The position numbers were made by a program, and so were the translations under genes. The notes beneath the pieces are model-generated. The model was given only the letters and a program-made list of their open reading frames with translations, was not told the DNA's origin and searched no databases. From positions 11,723,001 to 11,787,000 of the forward strand of contig OZ018418.1 in assembly GCA_963969595.1 (NCBI GenBank): a stretch of 64,000 nucleotides of DNA. The letters are read 5' to 3'. The DNA is from Neckera pumila (taxonomy: Eukaryota > Streptophyta > Bryopsida > Hypnales > Neckeraceae). Positions 1 through 12,360 of this stretch are shown here, piece by piece. Each line of letters opens with the position of its first letter. The stretch's first letter is position 1.

Positions 1-2200
1 AAACTAGATTATCCCCCAATTCCAATTGAAGCTAGTTCGTTTTTTTTCTTCCAAAACCAGAATTATCTTCAATTCCTCTCGAAGCCAGATCAGCCCACCT
101 CAGAGCACCAGAGCATCTCAAGTCACAAGTGTCTAGATCAAGCATCAAAGAGAGGGAGCTTGCCTTACATTCAGGTCCTCAAAGTCAACCAGGTCATCCG
201 GTCTCTTCACCCAGTTGGAGCTACAACTCTCCAAACAAATCAAATTCTCTTGAAAAAAACAAAACGAACAAACCATATGAGTTGCAATCATCCTGTTTTG
301 AATCTCACTTTCAAACATTTGGGAACTAGAAGCAGTTGTCTCTCAAGTTGTTGCAACAAAATATTTCACAAAGTTTAGAATTTGGATAGTTATAGAAGTA
401 AGGATTTAGAGACCCAAAAAAGTCAATATTAGGCTTCTAACCAAGCATAGTTGATTTTATCAGCCACGTTTTTAATTAGATTAGAAGGAAAAGAAGGAGA
501 AAAGACGAAATAAAGAATAGTTTGACTTTAGAAATTGTTCCCAAATTAGTATTAGTAGGAAAAACTTGACAAAGTTTATTTCTTAGTTGATTGACTTTTA
601 CCTCATTAGCAAAAGCTTCATTAGATTAGATTTGATAGGATTAGATTTGTTTTCAAAAATTTCTTCAAAAGAAAGAAAATTATAAAGAAAAAAGAAAAGA
701 AAGAAAAACACGAAAAAGAATCGGGTTTTTCTTATATTGAAGAAAAGAAAAGGAAAGACAATTTGGACGCTACCTTTGACTACAACAAGATCACGATGAC
801 GGTAAACGAGGATGGCATCATCAAATCCACGATTTTCAGCGTAAGTTTTTAAAAATCCTTTCTTTTATTGTTTTGTTATTTAATTGTGCAAATTAATAAA
901 TTAGATTAGGATTGTTAATTAGGATTAACATTGTGGAATTAAGAAGTTGGAATGCAATTTAGACATAAAGAACCAGAAGAAATAGGAATTGAAACTTAAA
1001 ATTAGATAGGAAATTTGAATAGCTTCTAGGAAACAATAGCAATTAGGAATAGGATAAAAATTCCAAAAGATGAAAGAAATTTGAAATTAAGATAAAAATT
1101 AGGAAACAAATTAGAAAAAATGATCCAAAACCAATTTGTCAAGGAGTTTAAAATTTACAATAGAAAATTGACTCAAATTATTAAGAATTTAACATAATTT
1201 TCAAATAGCTGTCATACTAGAAATTCCCAACATTTATTTTGAATAGAAAATAGTAGTAAAAGTAGGGAGGAAAAAATAGAAGTTAACCAATAGAATTTTT
1301 TTTAGGTTATTTTAATTTGAAGTAAAAGTGAAAATCAAAGATCAAAGTAGAAGTAGTTTCCAAATTTCCAAAGTAAAAAAGAAATTAGGGAAGAATTTTG
1401 GTGAACCGGATAACGGTCAAAATTCAATTGTAAGATAACTTTTACCAAAAAAGTCAAAAGTACTTTTATTTTATCTATAAGATAAAAATCAAATATTGAT
1501 AGTAAAACCATTTCACATTAGAAGTAGAAAGTAAAAAGAAATTACATAAGAATTTTGATGAACCGACACGGTCAAAATTCATCAGTAAAACCAATTAACT
1601 AAGAAGTAAAAAATTAGGAACTTAAGGTAAAAAAGAATTACGTAAGAATTTTTATGAACCAACACAGTCAAAATTCATCAATAAATTACCTTACATCAAG
1701 AAGTAAAAAGTAATTACATTTTTACCACAACAAGTATAGAAGTAACATCTCTAAAGTAAAACTATTTAGTTTAGAAACAAGTTGAATTTGTCTTCTATTA
1801 GTAAAGGTAAGAATTTATCAAAAATTACCCAAAAGAGATTAATTAAAAATCACTTCAGCCCCAATTATCCGTTAGGAATTTAGGTTAACTTCAGCTTTCT
1901 TCACCATTTGGAAAGGGTAAACCACACCCTACCCATTAAACCATTCCGTTTATTTGCTTCTAGGCTAATACCAATTCAAAGTTTGATTGTTAATTGGTCA
2001 TAGTAAAAACCATCTGAACAATACTAACATCTTTTGGATTTTATAGCAATTCGAAGTGGACAAAGCTAATACTAGGAACAACATCAAAAGATCCATTGCT
2101 CGGAAGGCATAATTGGATTATACCATTTGACACCCAATAGAGATTTAAGTACAACAAAAACTAGAACCTGGCCTTGTGTATACTTTATTCCAAGGGTGGG
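1..2200 (+). repeat. Repeat leader copy A with three quasi-palindromic motifs
   Basis: AT-rich stretch without a recognisable gene. The first 130 bases carry GCCAGATCA and CCAGAGCA motifs like those at 42.7-43.0 kb. Around 836-846 an ORF-like segment ends in a splice-donor-like GCGTAAGT, followed by about 1.2 kb of intron-like sequence. Within it the motif AATTTTG-x3-ACCG ... CGGT-CAAAATT occurs three times (about 1394-1424, 1551-1579, 1647-1675). The same motif occurs three times at 44.0-44.33 kb, and both loci then carry CATTGCT(C/T)GGAAGGCA and AGAACCTGG. I infer two old copies of one repeat, possibly a retroelement 5' region, with the start of this copy outside the window. Diagnostic coding sequence is absent here. 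Confidence 0.5.
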
Positions 2201-2662
2201 AATAAAGCGCCTACATATGTGTCATAAACCAATTGGAATTAATGTAGTGCCTCCTTGAAGAAAAGCAATGGTGGGATCAGGTCAGCCAGTATTACACTGT
2301 AGAGCAATTAATATCAAAGATATAATGGGAAGCAATCTCTAGTGTTGTTGCTTGTCAATCATCTTAGTGTCAGCTTCATTTTTATATAACTTTTTATGCC
2401 AAGTCAATGACTATCTTCTACTTAGTACATTGGTAAGCAGCATTTAAAGAGTTTTAGGGCTCGTGTTGGCCATTTTTGGCTTCAGTTAATATTTGTCTAT
2501 TAACCCGCATTATTAAAAGTGCTGCACATCTAATAAACAACTTCACTATTAAGCAAAGAGAAATCATTTTATGAACCAATAGCGTTATATGAATGCATGG
2601 ATGACACAAAATTTCATTGAAGGTGTGGTTTGTGTCAAAATCAAAAATTAAAAGGTTTCCAA

Positions 2663-3293
2663 GGTGATTACAAGAAACACTTGTACTATTTGTTGCGTTT
2701 TGTCACGCCCTAGTTTTTTATTTTTGTTTTGGCTATAACTTTTGAACAAAGAATTCACATAGAATTTGCATGAAGAAAATACCACTTCTAAAATTTTAAT
2801 TTGTAAAAAATAGGATTTTTTTTTTAAAAATACATAAAAATTGAATATTTGACAAGACTTTTTGGTGATGAGATTTGACCAAGAAACTCACCATAATATT
2901 GTTTATATCTTTGAAAAAAAATGTAGAAAGAAGCTCACTTTGTGGACCTCTACACCACATAAAAATAAGTATTTTTTAAATTCCTTTGGATAGTAGCTAT
3001 TAGTCTACTAAGAGACCATCTTCTTAAAATTTCAGCTCAAAATTCGTTTTTTTGGGTTCCCATTAGTGCTAAAAATCCCTAAATCACCAATTGTGAGAAA
3101 TTTTTGGGGTTGTTTAAAAATAGTAAAGTATTTTTGAAAAATACTCAAAAATTATATAAAGTATGTAATAGTTATGAGTAGATTCTTTGTAAATTTTGAG
3201 TCATTTGGAGCTAAAAGACAAAAGTTATGGCCAGAACAAAATAAAAAAACTAAGATGTGACATACCATGTTAAGTGTTTTTTGCATTCACCCT
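2663..3293. mobile_element. MITE, GGTGAWTGCAAG TIR family, copy 1
   Basis: 631-bp non-coding element. The left end starts GGTGATTACAAGAAACAC and the right end read in reverse starts GGTGAATGCAAAAAACAC, an imperfect terminal inverted repeat. The interior matches the right half of the foldback element at 53.5-54.6 kb, including the segment around TCAGCTCAAAATTCG and the later GTGAGAAATTTT. It has no ORF. The flanks hold TCCAAG on the left and TCCAG on the right, a possible decayed target duplication. Superfamily is not clear from the termini. Confidence 0.7.
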
Positions 3294-5640
3294 CCAGTTT
3301 CATATGCTCATTAAGTATTTGTGCTGAATTTTGAACAAAGTGAAGTATTTGATAATGGCAGGTTGGAGTCGCCAGGAATTAACTGTTCTGTGAACTGCTG
3401 AACGTGCAGGTATGGTGCAGTTGATGACTATTGGAACAAAACTGTAGGATTATTGGATTCAACGGAGGATAGCACTCTTTCATGTGTGAGTTCAACTAAA
3501 TCTGTTTTCTTGTGAAGAATAGTCCCAAATGTTTTTGTATCTCAATGTTCATGCTGAACTCATTTATTTGGTAAAATTTAGAGCATGATTTAGTAACACT
3601 CGTGAGGAATTCCATGGTCAATCCTGATTGCAGATGAAACCCCACTGTACATTCAATTTTGTCAGTTTTATAATTATACAAATTGCATTATTTTACTTTG
3701 GTTTCATAGGTTATGATTCATTAATTCAACATTCATACTCACCAATAACTCAGTGGTACAATTCTCTGTCCAAGAGGATTCAAATCGTTCCCAACTTTAT
3801 ATGTGTGCAGCCAGCAATATTTGCAATGTCAAAACCTCTTTCTACAGAGAGGGGTTCTAATGGACTAGCTATGAGTTTGGCATTGCCTTCCAAAGAAGTG
3901 GAACCTACATTGGGAGGTGCCATGTGATTTTCACGTTGAAAATCTACTAATCTTTTAAAGAGTTTCTATCCTTTTAAATTTTCCTTTGCAAAATTGGAAG
4001 ATATAGTTCTGGTTTGCAGTCAATAACCTCTATGGAGTCCATTTCTGCAGTGTACATCTCATAAAGTCAATGACATAGATTGCTTTTTATTGCAGTTTTG
4101 CATGGGCTCCAAATTGTAAAGATGCGTACATTCTTCCAAGTAACTAAAAGTCTGAACACTTTGCACTCCTCAAAAGTGAGACAATATTCTTACACTATAT
4201 GATGATGGAATGATATAAATGTTGTTACTGTTTACATTATTGTCTCAATGTATTACTATATGAATGATGTTGCTTTTTGTAAAAGTATTCACGATCGTAT
4301 ATTTTTGGCAGAGAAAGAACAATTCCATAACTTCACCAGGTCATGGCACTGCGATATCCTCATGTGCATCCCCTTTGTCACTATGCAACTCATCTTGCTC
4401 ATCACTTGAGAATATGGTAAGTCAACCAAGTAATGAGCCGGCTGCCAATAGTTATATAACTCCTACAACTATTAGCATCACAATGGCAACTACAGAATGG
4501 CAAAATGGCTTTGGACAGTCATAGTACCTCTACCAATACAACCTTCACCTAAATTGCAGTGGTACTTTTAGGTTTGTCATTGTAAATTTGCATCCAATGT
4601 GAAGTGTAGGGTGGATGTAATACCTGTGGCTATTTTTCAGGTTAGGAATTGGCAAGGAGCTAGGGAGCTAGAGACAAGGACAAATTATGGGCTGATTAGT
4701 GTAGATTAGAATCGTTGAAGCCATTAGGCGAAAGTCCTTGGGGCCATTTGTAAGGTTGAATCTCATGAGTACATTCTAGAAAAAAAATGTGCATCATTGG
4801 TGCACCATCATAGTAAATGTCACCTTGAACACCTTGCTTTGTATAGTGTATTCATTAATGTTTGAACAAACATCTTTATAGATGTTTTATAAAATACAAT
4901 TTTATCATAATAAACGTCAGCTTCACTCCTTGCTTTTGTGCCACGTCTGATTCTACCATTGCCACATCACGGAACCCAAAATCAACGGGCTATTTGGGAA
5001 AAAAAATTCAAAAACAAAAAATTTCAATAAAAAAAAAAAGAATTTTTTTTTTTCAAAAAATAGGGCAGTGGAGGTGGGCTGACGTGTCACTGACGTGGCT
5101 TTCACGTGGCACAAATTTTTTGGCAATAACCACTACATTTGAAAGGATGTTTTCAAAAAACATGCACAAAATTTTTCTTGTTTTTTGTGATTTTGCCACA
5201 TATTTTGCTCGTCAATAGAGACGGATTTTAGAAGACACCATAGTTGACTACCAAAAAACATTAAAAAATATGATTCAATGTTTTTTTCTAACGTCTCGGT
5301 AAACAAGGTTTTCTTATAGTTTTAGGGATGAGCGTTTAACTATCAAAAAATTTTGGGCTGAAGGAGGAAACGGCTACCCTAAGACAACTAGGTACAACTT
5401 TTGAGAGAAGACCCAGGGGTCAGAATCTCCATCTTCATTTTCATTCTAGAGTTGGGAGTATCTTTGGAGCACCCATAGTTGGTTTGGTAGCACGTAAAGG
5501 AGTCAGGAGAGAGAAAGAGATCGTAGTTCCTGAATCCGGCAGAGAGGAAGAAGATTTGTTCTAGGCAGAAGGTCTCCGTGGTTTTTCTTTCTAAGGGATT
5601 TAGCGAGGTTTTGATTTGGGAAGAGTGATTGCACTTTAAA
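3294..5640. other. Unassigned stretch, possible decayed gene fragments
   Basis: No gene is recognised. Short open stretches at 3628-3927 and 4264-4524 on the plus strand are rich in Ser and Pro and have exon-like base composition (for example around 3740-3925), separated by AT-rich intron-like sequence. Around 3420-3480 a short frame reads DDYWNKTVGLLDSTED, which I cannot assign. From 4860 to 5330 the sequence is homopolymer-rich. These could be exons of a decayed host gene or part of a repeat. Confidence 0.3.
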
Positions 5641-5644
5641 GAGA

Positions 5645-8280
5645 GATGGTGAAGGCAAAAGGTAGTGAGGCTGCCCAGCTGAAGATCAAGACCATTTATC
5701 TGGTTATTCCAAAGGATGAGGAAGGGCAGAAGTAGTTGGACAAGGATTTGGGCCAACTTGGATGCGCTAGATTTCTACGTTGACCATGGAGTTTGAAAGA
5801 TGAAGAGATCCTCCAAGAGCTAATGCAGGATCAATAAAATGAATAGGCTAAGAGTTCTCAAGCGTTTCTTGGCACATGGACCCTCGAGATCTGGAAACAG
5901 GTCTACGACTTTCCGTGCACAGGGGAAGGATTGGCTTCCTGAACTGAAAGGTTTGTGGAGGGTAAGTTTTTCAATCCCCCTCATTCCAAGGATGACTACG
6001 CAGTAGTAGATTGCAAGGTTGCAAGGAATAGGAAGATGTTTGAGTTTTTGGTTCCCATCTTGTATCCAAGAAGGCAAAACCTGATTACGGTGACTTGGGC
6101 CAACACTATCTTCAGGCCTTTGAGTGGAGAGAGGAAAATGTTTTGAGGAGGCTTGTGAGAGACATAATGGGGAAGATGGTCTCTTTCTTGGGGAATACTA
6201 AGGCAACCCCCATAGGTCCCTTCCTCTTCCACCTGTAGGACTACCTAGGGATGCTTAATTAGGAGCCAGGAGAAGATAGGTAGGTGCAACAACCTTCTTA
6301 AAATTAAACATCACTCCACCCCAAGAGAAGAAGAGCAAGGATAGGTAGAGAAGGCAGGATGAGCAGTCCAGGAGAGGCTTGTCAGAGAGGAGAAAGGAGT
6401 CTTCAGAGAGAATCCTAGCCTTGGCCAAAAAGAAAGGATCTAAGAATGAGAGTAAGATTCCCCCAAATCGGAAGTTGGATGGGATGATCCATTGGGAAGG
6501 ATTATTGCGGAAGGCCCAAGAGGAATTAGATATTGAGAGAGGTGTAGTTAGGTATGTTTGTAGATTGCTAGGTGGAATCAAGGTGTCTAAGCTCGCAAAG
6601 AAGGTAGAGGGTTTGATCCGGGATAATGATTTCTGGAAATGGGAAACTTAGGTCAGGGAACTAACTGCTAAGAACCAAGAACTCCATCAAAAGTTAGAGA
6701 AGAATATGGAGGAGAGTAAGGAAGTAAGGAAACTCTCTTTTGGATAAAAAGAGACACTCCAGAGGATCTGTAGTTTTATAGGACATTTCAGAGATGTGTT
6801 AAACAAGGCCAGGGTGAATGCAAGAAACACTTGTACTATTTTTTGTCATAGCTTGCATGTTGATTTGTTTTTTAGGCATAACTTTTGCGTACTGAATCCA
6901 AATGACTTACGATTTATAGGAAAGGTGCTCATGACCACTATACACCTTGCCTAGTTTTTTTTTGGCAATTTTAAAAATGTTTTACTAAATAAAAATAGCC
7001 CCCAATTTTATGTCACAAATTCCAATTTGGAGGTTTTAAGTACTATTTTGTACCCAAAAAATCGAATTTGGAGCTGAAATTTGGATGAGATGGTCTTCTA
7101 GTAGACTTCTAGTTCTTTAAAAGAGGGATTTAAAAAAAAGTTAATTTTGTGTAGTGTAGAAGTCTATAAAGTGAGCTTCTTTCTCACGCATTTCAAAACA
7201 CATAAAACATTATTTTGGTGGTTTTTTTGGTGAATGACCATCTCTATAGAGCTTTTTCAAATGAAATTTTTTATTTAATTTATTTAATTCATTTTACTAT
7301 TTTTAACTAATTAAAGCATCAAAGTGTCTATTTTCTTGAGATTTCGCACTTTCTAGTTCTCCCACTTAGAGAATTTTTCTATGCTTTTCCTTCCCAGGGT
7401 TTCTTCATCTTAAAGGTATATACATTGGCCATATTTTTTTTAAAAGTTAAAAATTATTTTTCTATGCTTAAAGTACTCTAGAAAAAAAAGCATCAAATAG
7501 TGAAAACGCAACAAATAGTACAAGTGTTTCTTGCATTCACTAGCCAAGTTGTTTGGCTAGGAAATCCACAAGGTCGGACCCAAGTTAACAGTCAAGGCAA
7601 TTATGATTCTGGCTGAGTACTTGAATGTGATGGAGAAGCTGATGTATGAATCTGAGGTGCTTTCCAGCAAGCGGGATAGCTTCTGGATTCTGGAAAATCT
7701 TCCGCACTTGTGAAGTCAAAGGATAAAGCGGTGGACGAAAAGACGCCCGCAAAAGACTCTTCTAGGCCAAAATCAAAAGGAGGGGAAGGATCCGTATATG
7801 GATCCGGATCTAAGGATAGGATCCGGAAGACGAAAATCAAATTCTTGACACCACGGAGCAAAGGCTCTAAGTCTTCTCCACAGAAGCCAAGCACGACGAA
7901 GACGATGGTTACGGCTAAGTGGGCTAGGGGGGTGCCCTCAGGAAGTCACCATTCAAGGGAGGATGAATTGCCAAGCAACTCAGCAAAGGAAGAAAGCCGC
8001 TCGCAATCCGAATCTGAGTCTAAGTCTCAACCGGATCTGGAGTCCGAAGAAGAAGCCGATCCGGTGGCCATTTCTCCCTTGAGCTTCAAGGATAAGACTC
8101 CAACTAAGGAAAAACCGTTGATTAGTAGGAAATAGCTGCCTCAAAAAGGAGCCACCAATCTTGAAGAACCTTCTCCAGAACATATTAGGAAGTAGATAGG
8201 AAGTTTTCTTAAGTTAGGCCTAGACCAATAGGGCTAAAACCAAATTTTTGATAAGTAAGAAGCTACTAGCCAGCTGCTTT
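5645..8280 (+). pseudogene. Orphan repeat-protein family, plus-strand copy (broken)
   Basis: Decayed ORF related to the minus-strand copy at 51.2-52.87 kb. It begins near an ATG at 5646 (MVKAKGSEAAQLK). At 5955-6146 it carries DDYAVVDCKVARNRK and NTIFRPLSGERK, matching DGYAVADCK and NTIFGSLSGERK of the other copy. A frameshift near 6138 leads into GPFLFHL, again shared. A Lys/Glu-rich, probably coiled region follows (6379-6770), then HFRDVLNKAR. There a MITE (6812-7540) is inserted, and the frame resumes as AKLFG at about 7545. The tail (7710-8135) is Lys/Ser/Glu-rich and probably disordered. Many stops interrupt it, mostly TAG. Function is unknown; I recall similar proteins from non-flowering plant genomes, which may be gag-like products of a repeat. 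Confidence 0.6.
6812..7540. mobile_element. MITE, GGTGAWTGCAAG TIR family, copy 2
   Basis: 729-bp non-coding element inside the orphan ORF. Its TIRs are the clearest of the family: the left end reads GTGAATGCAAGAAACACTTG and the right end read in reverse reads the same 20 bases, continuing into TACTATT. The inferred host site repeats GCCAGG (left) and GCCAAG (right), an imperfect short target duplication. The interior shares segments with the foldback element at 53.5 kb and, inverted, with 11.85-12.0 kb. Confidence 0.8.
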
Positions 8281-9780
8281 TAAGCTGGATGCACCTGGAC
8301 TTCCCTTTCCGGGTTCTTAGGATCTGAAATCCACATTTTGCGGATTGGATGGTATGATAGGAAGTCAACTTAAGAGGAGAAGGAATGGCAACTGTCATTC
8401 TTTTGTCCTCTGATTTTGTTCCCGGGGGCCTTTTAGGGTTCTTTGGGATTTGTATTTAAGGGCTAATTTTAGTTTGAAGCTAAGGGTGTTCTTTCTTGTG
8501 AATTTTCAGCATTTGCTAAAGTTATTCAGATCTCCACTTCCTAAGAGTTGGTCTGAAAAGTCTCAATTCTGGGTTGGTATGCTGGCAATGCTAGAACCAT
8601 TGTTTAGTGCAGGTAGTTGGTTGCTGTTGTTGAGGTGCAGGAAAAGTCCCCCGCATTCTATTTAGATCCGGTCTTAAGAGTATGAGGAGTTGATTATGAG
8701 ACTTTGTGTACTAGGAGGAAATTCCAAATTCCAATTGTTCCTTGGATATCTTCTGAGTGGGAAAACCGTTCCTAGATTAGGTGTGTCTCAGAGAGTAGTA
8801 GGGTACATGCTAATTGAAGTTCTGATGAGATCCTATTGTATTTGGAAGAAGGGAATGGGAAAGTAGTTAGGATCTCTTAGTTATTGGGTTGCCAGTTCCA
8901 ACTTGTAGGATTGGTTTTGAATAAATCCGTCGTTGTAGTAAGTGAGGATTGTGGGTGTTTTCTAAGTGACTTGCTAGTCCGGAATGACCTCCGGTCTAGT
9001 TGTGAGGAAGAACTTGTATCCGGATTTTCATGTCTGCTTTTTATTTTCTTTAAGTGGATCTTTAGTCACTTTAATCTCATGAAGGGTAGGATATACGTTT
9101 CCTTCCTTAAATTCAATAGCGGACCCCTTTGATATAGAGGTTAAACTATTGAATTAGTTACTTTGGTTACCGGATCCGGATCTGGAAGAGGTACAGGATA
9201 ACGACACTCCTTCCGGTTCCGCATCCGCCTAGTCGAATACAAAGTTACTAATAGAAAGAGGGAGAGGTACAAGATAATGACAATCTTCTATGTTGGAGTG
9301 TAGAATGGTGATTTGTATCAGTTGAGAGGGAGAAGATTTTGGAGAACACGAATCAAGAGTTGTAGTTTCCGATTTTCAATTCCAATTTATTTTGTCTTGG
9401 GTTTGTTTTCCGCATCTTGTTCCGATAATTTTGAGGGAACTATGAGTAAAATCCTTTGAGAACGATATACAAGTCATCTAAAGTATTTAACATCATTTCA
9501 GCACTTAAAAGGAGGATTTGTGCTTCATTGTGTTACGACACCGCGTCATGATGCCATATTGCAGAGGACATGGTGGCTAAATGATCTATTCAAGGTCTAT
9601 TAGGAGCTCCTATAGTCTCTATAGTTGGAGAATTTAAATTGCTAATGACTGCTAGGTATGTTGAGCTTCAGCTTGGATATTGTATACTACTTGGGGGGCA
9701 GCTACAACATGAGCAATAAGGACAAAATTGTTTATCCATAACTTTAGCAAGGAAGTATTAAAAAGCCGCCAAGCTCTCCA
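8281..9780. other. Downstream part of the plus orphan repeat, GATCCGG-rich
   Basis: No gene is recognised. Short frames at 8450-8665 and 8884-9132 lack family features. The stretch repeats CCGGATC and GATCCGG words (about 9170-9230), as does the downstream flank of the minus-strand copy (50.3-51.3 kb). This suggests it belongs to the same mobile or repeat unit. From about 9480 the sequence turns AT-rich and unassigned. Confidence 0.35.
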
Positions 9781-9810
9781 GGTTTAAAAAACTTATAACT
9801 AATTCTCATA

Positions 9811-10440
9811 CTTGATTTAAAAGCTCCATCAAAGTGTTCTAAACCTCCCTATTTGCTCCTGTTTGAGCATCAAATCGAGCTGTTGCAACAACATCAATCT
9901 CATTGATAAAGATGATGGCTAAGGCATTCTCCTTTGCCAGTCAAAATACATCACAAACCATACAAGGACCTTGCAATAAACATTGCATGCACAATTTTTT
10001 AGCCAGGTTCAACATATATCATTAACAACTAAGATTTCTAGAAGAAATTTATAAGGTTAGCTAAAAGCATAATCAAAGTATATAAGTAGAGCAGGACCAA
10101 AAAGTGGAGGAACAACATGTGGATGACCAACAACTTACAAGGTATCCTTTCTATAGTATCAAAAACAGAGACTGAAAGCCCAATAAAAGTGGCCTATAAA
10201 GAACCTTATCTCTCCAAGGTATTTATGTATAAACTCAGAACCAACAATACAAATGAAAGCTACAGTTGTCTTGTGAGCTACAGCCTCAACAAACATGGTC
10301 TTTTCCATTCCCAAAGGGCCATACAATAACACACCCCTAATACCAATTTCCTTATGTAGTTTGTGATGATAAGTTGGCAGCTTCACCGCCTTCCTAATCT
10401 CTTATTTCTGAATATCACAACCACCAATATCTTGCATCCA
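9811..10440 (-). pseudogene. RPT3: 26S proteasome ATPase RPT3 pseudogene
   Basis: Two exon remnants in the correct minus-strand order. The first (about 10440-10200) reads DIGGCDIQK, a stop, EIRKAV, then [25 protein letters not shown] (Walker A, normally GPPGTGKT) and [11 protein letters not shown]. The second (about 9965-9811) reads DVF, a stop, [14 protein letters not shown] (Walker B, normally IIFIDE), then [15 protein letters not shown], a stop, NTLMELLNQ. The DIGGCDIQ start and HHELYKQIGI-like segment point to RPT3 among the six Rpt subunits, which unfold substrates in the 19S base. Three in-frame stops (TAA, TGA, TAG), damaged Walker motifs and an exon end reading GAGATAAGG instead of GAGGTAAG show it is dead. 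The retained intron (about 230 bp) indicates a genomic rather than retro-copied duplicate. Confidence 0.85.
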
Positions 10441-11699
10441 ATAGCTCTATAAAACCAATTAGACAATGTAGGGAAGAATCAAGGAATCCAAGATTCACTA
10501 ATCCTTTGACATTTACTTTTTTTGGCGCAATTATGCTAATATGTTGAATTCAACATTTGAAAGCAAACTTCACTCCTCTGCTTCTAATCTTTGAATGTAT
10601 GGCATATAGTTCTAAAGTTGCCAAATCTGCCAAAGGGTTCTGCAATTGCACAACCTTGCAGACTACATGACTGTTGACATTTCTTGTTCTTACATTATTT
10701 TAGTAGTCTATTTGTCTTTTCCAATACAAGAAAGGTTCAAGCACAACAAGATTAAAAAAATACTTCATTCACTGCCACAATTAAGAATCCAGAGACTAAA
10801 TATTGTTATCGTAAGCTCATTATGCTTGTCATAACAATTTCAACCATTGAAACCCTAACTTCTTAGATATTTGCCCCTAAATCCTAGAAATTCAAAATTA
10901 ATCATCATGTACATACATACACAAAATTAACTTAAAGACAAAACAACTACGATAATTTGGTGAAGAGTGATGCAGCTAATACCCCAAAAATGGTGCAAAA
11001 AAGGGTGGTACCTTGATGAGGAGGTTCAAAAGCATATCACAGGCATCAACTATTGAGGCACACACTTCCGATCTTCCTATTTCTATTGCTACATGTACAA
11101 ACTAAACAATTTGCGGCAACGTCCAAATACAATTTAAAGAAATTTAGACTTTGAAACAACTACAACTTGCCTTTACATGAATCTAAAGAAACCTACAGAT
11201 ATTGTTAACTAGAGTGGATTCATTGCAAGACAATAAAGACTCCAATGAGGGAGTGGAAGACCAAAATTTATAAGAACATCTCTTGCGGATTAACTCAAAA
11301 AGTAGCGATAAAGTTCATCAATATTTCCTACACTTCTGAGCTCAAAATGTGACCCGCACCCCAGGAAATGAGCATTTCAAAAGGAAACATGACTTCAATA
11401 TGTAAAGCAAGTGATTGCAAATATGAGACTAGCCTACTTATGACCTCCGCTATAAACAAGAGCTTTGCAACCATCAAGCTCTGTGGTAATTTGTAATAAG
11501 GCTGGTAACATGAAGCCGACTGCTTCAAAAGTCCTATAGTTGAAACGGATAATTGAAGCTCAATAAAAATAAGTCTCTCATCAACAATCCAGCCACATGG
11601 ACAATCCAATTAATAGATATATTAGAGGAATCTATCCAATTGTGACATGCATCCCACTATAATGAAAGTGGATCATGCCATTAAAAGGTAACAATACAG
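10441..11699. other. Unassigned, AT-rich
   Basis: Upstream of the RPT3 remnant on the minus strand. It may hold decayed introns or exons of that gene, but I could not match the RPT3 N-terminal region. The open frame at 11328-11609 on the minus strand is Leu/Ser-rich and unrecognised. Confidence 0.3.
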
Positions 11700-12360
11700 T
11701 ATTTGACCGTACGGTTGTTGCAAGAAAGAACTTCCATTTTTATTCCACTTTGGCCGTTTTCAGCCATTTTTTTGGGAGTACTATAAAAATAGAAAAAAAT
11801 TAAAAATAAAAATTAAAAATATGAAAAATGCATACACCCACAAGAAGAAGGTAATATATGAAGGAAAAGCAAAAAAAAATTCTCTAAGTAGGAGAACTAG
11901 AAAAATGTAGAATCACCAAAAAATTCATACTTTGACAATTTAATTTGTAAAAAATAGGAAAATAAATCTAAAAAAAAAACTGAAAAATAAAATTTGGAAA
12001 GACTTCATGGAAAAGAGATTTCACCAAAAAAACGATCCTGAAACCATCTTTAATATTCAAAATTGTATGCGCAAGGGAGCCCTCTTTGCATAGACATAGA
12101 GGATATAAAATAAAATATTCTTTAATGCCCCTTGGTAGGATATAGACCACAAAAATTTTAACTCCAAATCAATAAGTTTGGGGACTCCTTCCTTAGTAAA
12201 CCCCCCTAAAACTCAAAACGTGACATATATGAATTTAAATGATTTTTAAATATAAAATGTTTTTTGAATTTTTTTGAAAAATATAAGATATTATTAAACC
12301 TAAAAGAAGAACTTCCAATAAAAATTTAAAGTTCATGCAGGTCACACTTCAGAAGTAATT
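11700..12360. mobile_element. Degenerate MITE of the GGTGAWTGCAAG family, copy 3
   Basis: The segment 11850-11990 (GGAAAAGC ... AATTCTCTAAGT, then GGAGAACTAGAAA) is the reverse complement of 7290-7400 inside the MITE at 6812-7540. A GTTGTTGCAAGAAAGAAC-like end lies near 11713. The right boundary is uncertain because the end is eroded. It is non-coding. Confidence 0.45.
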
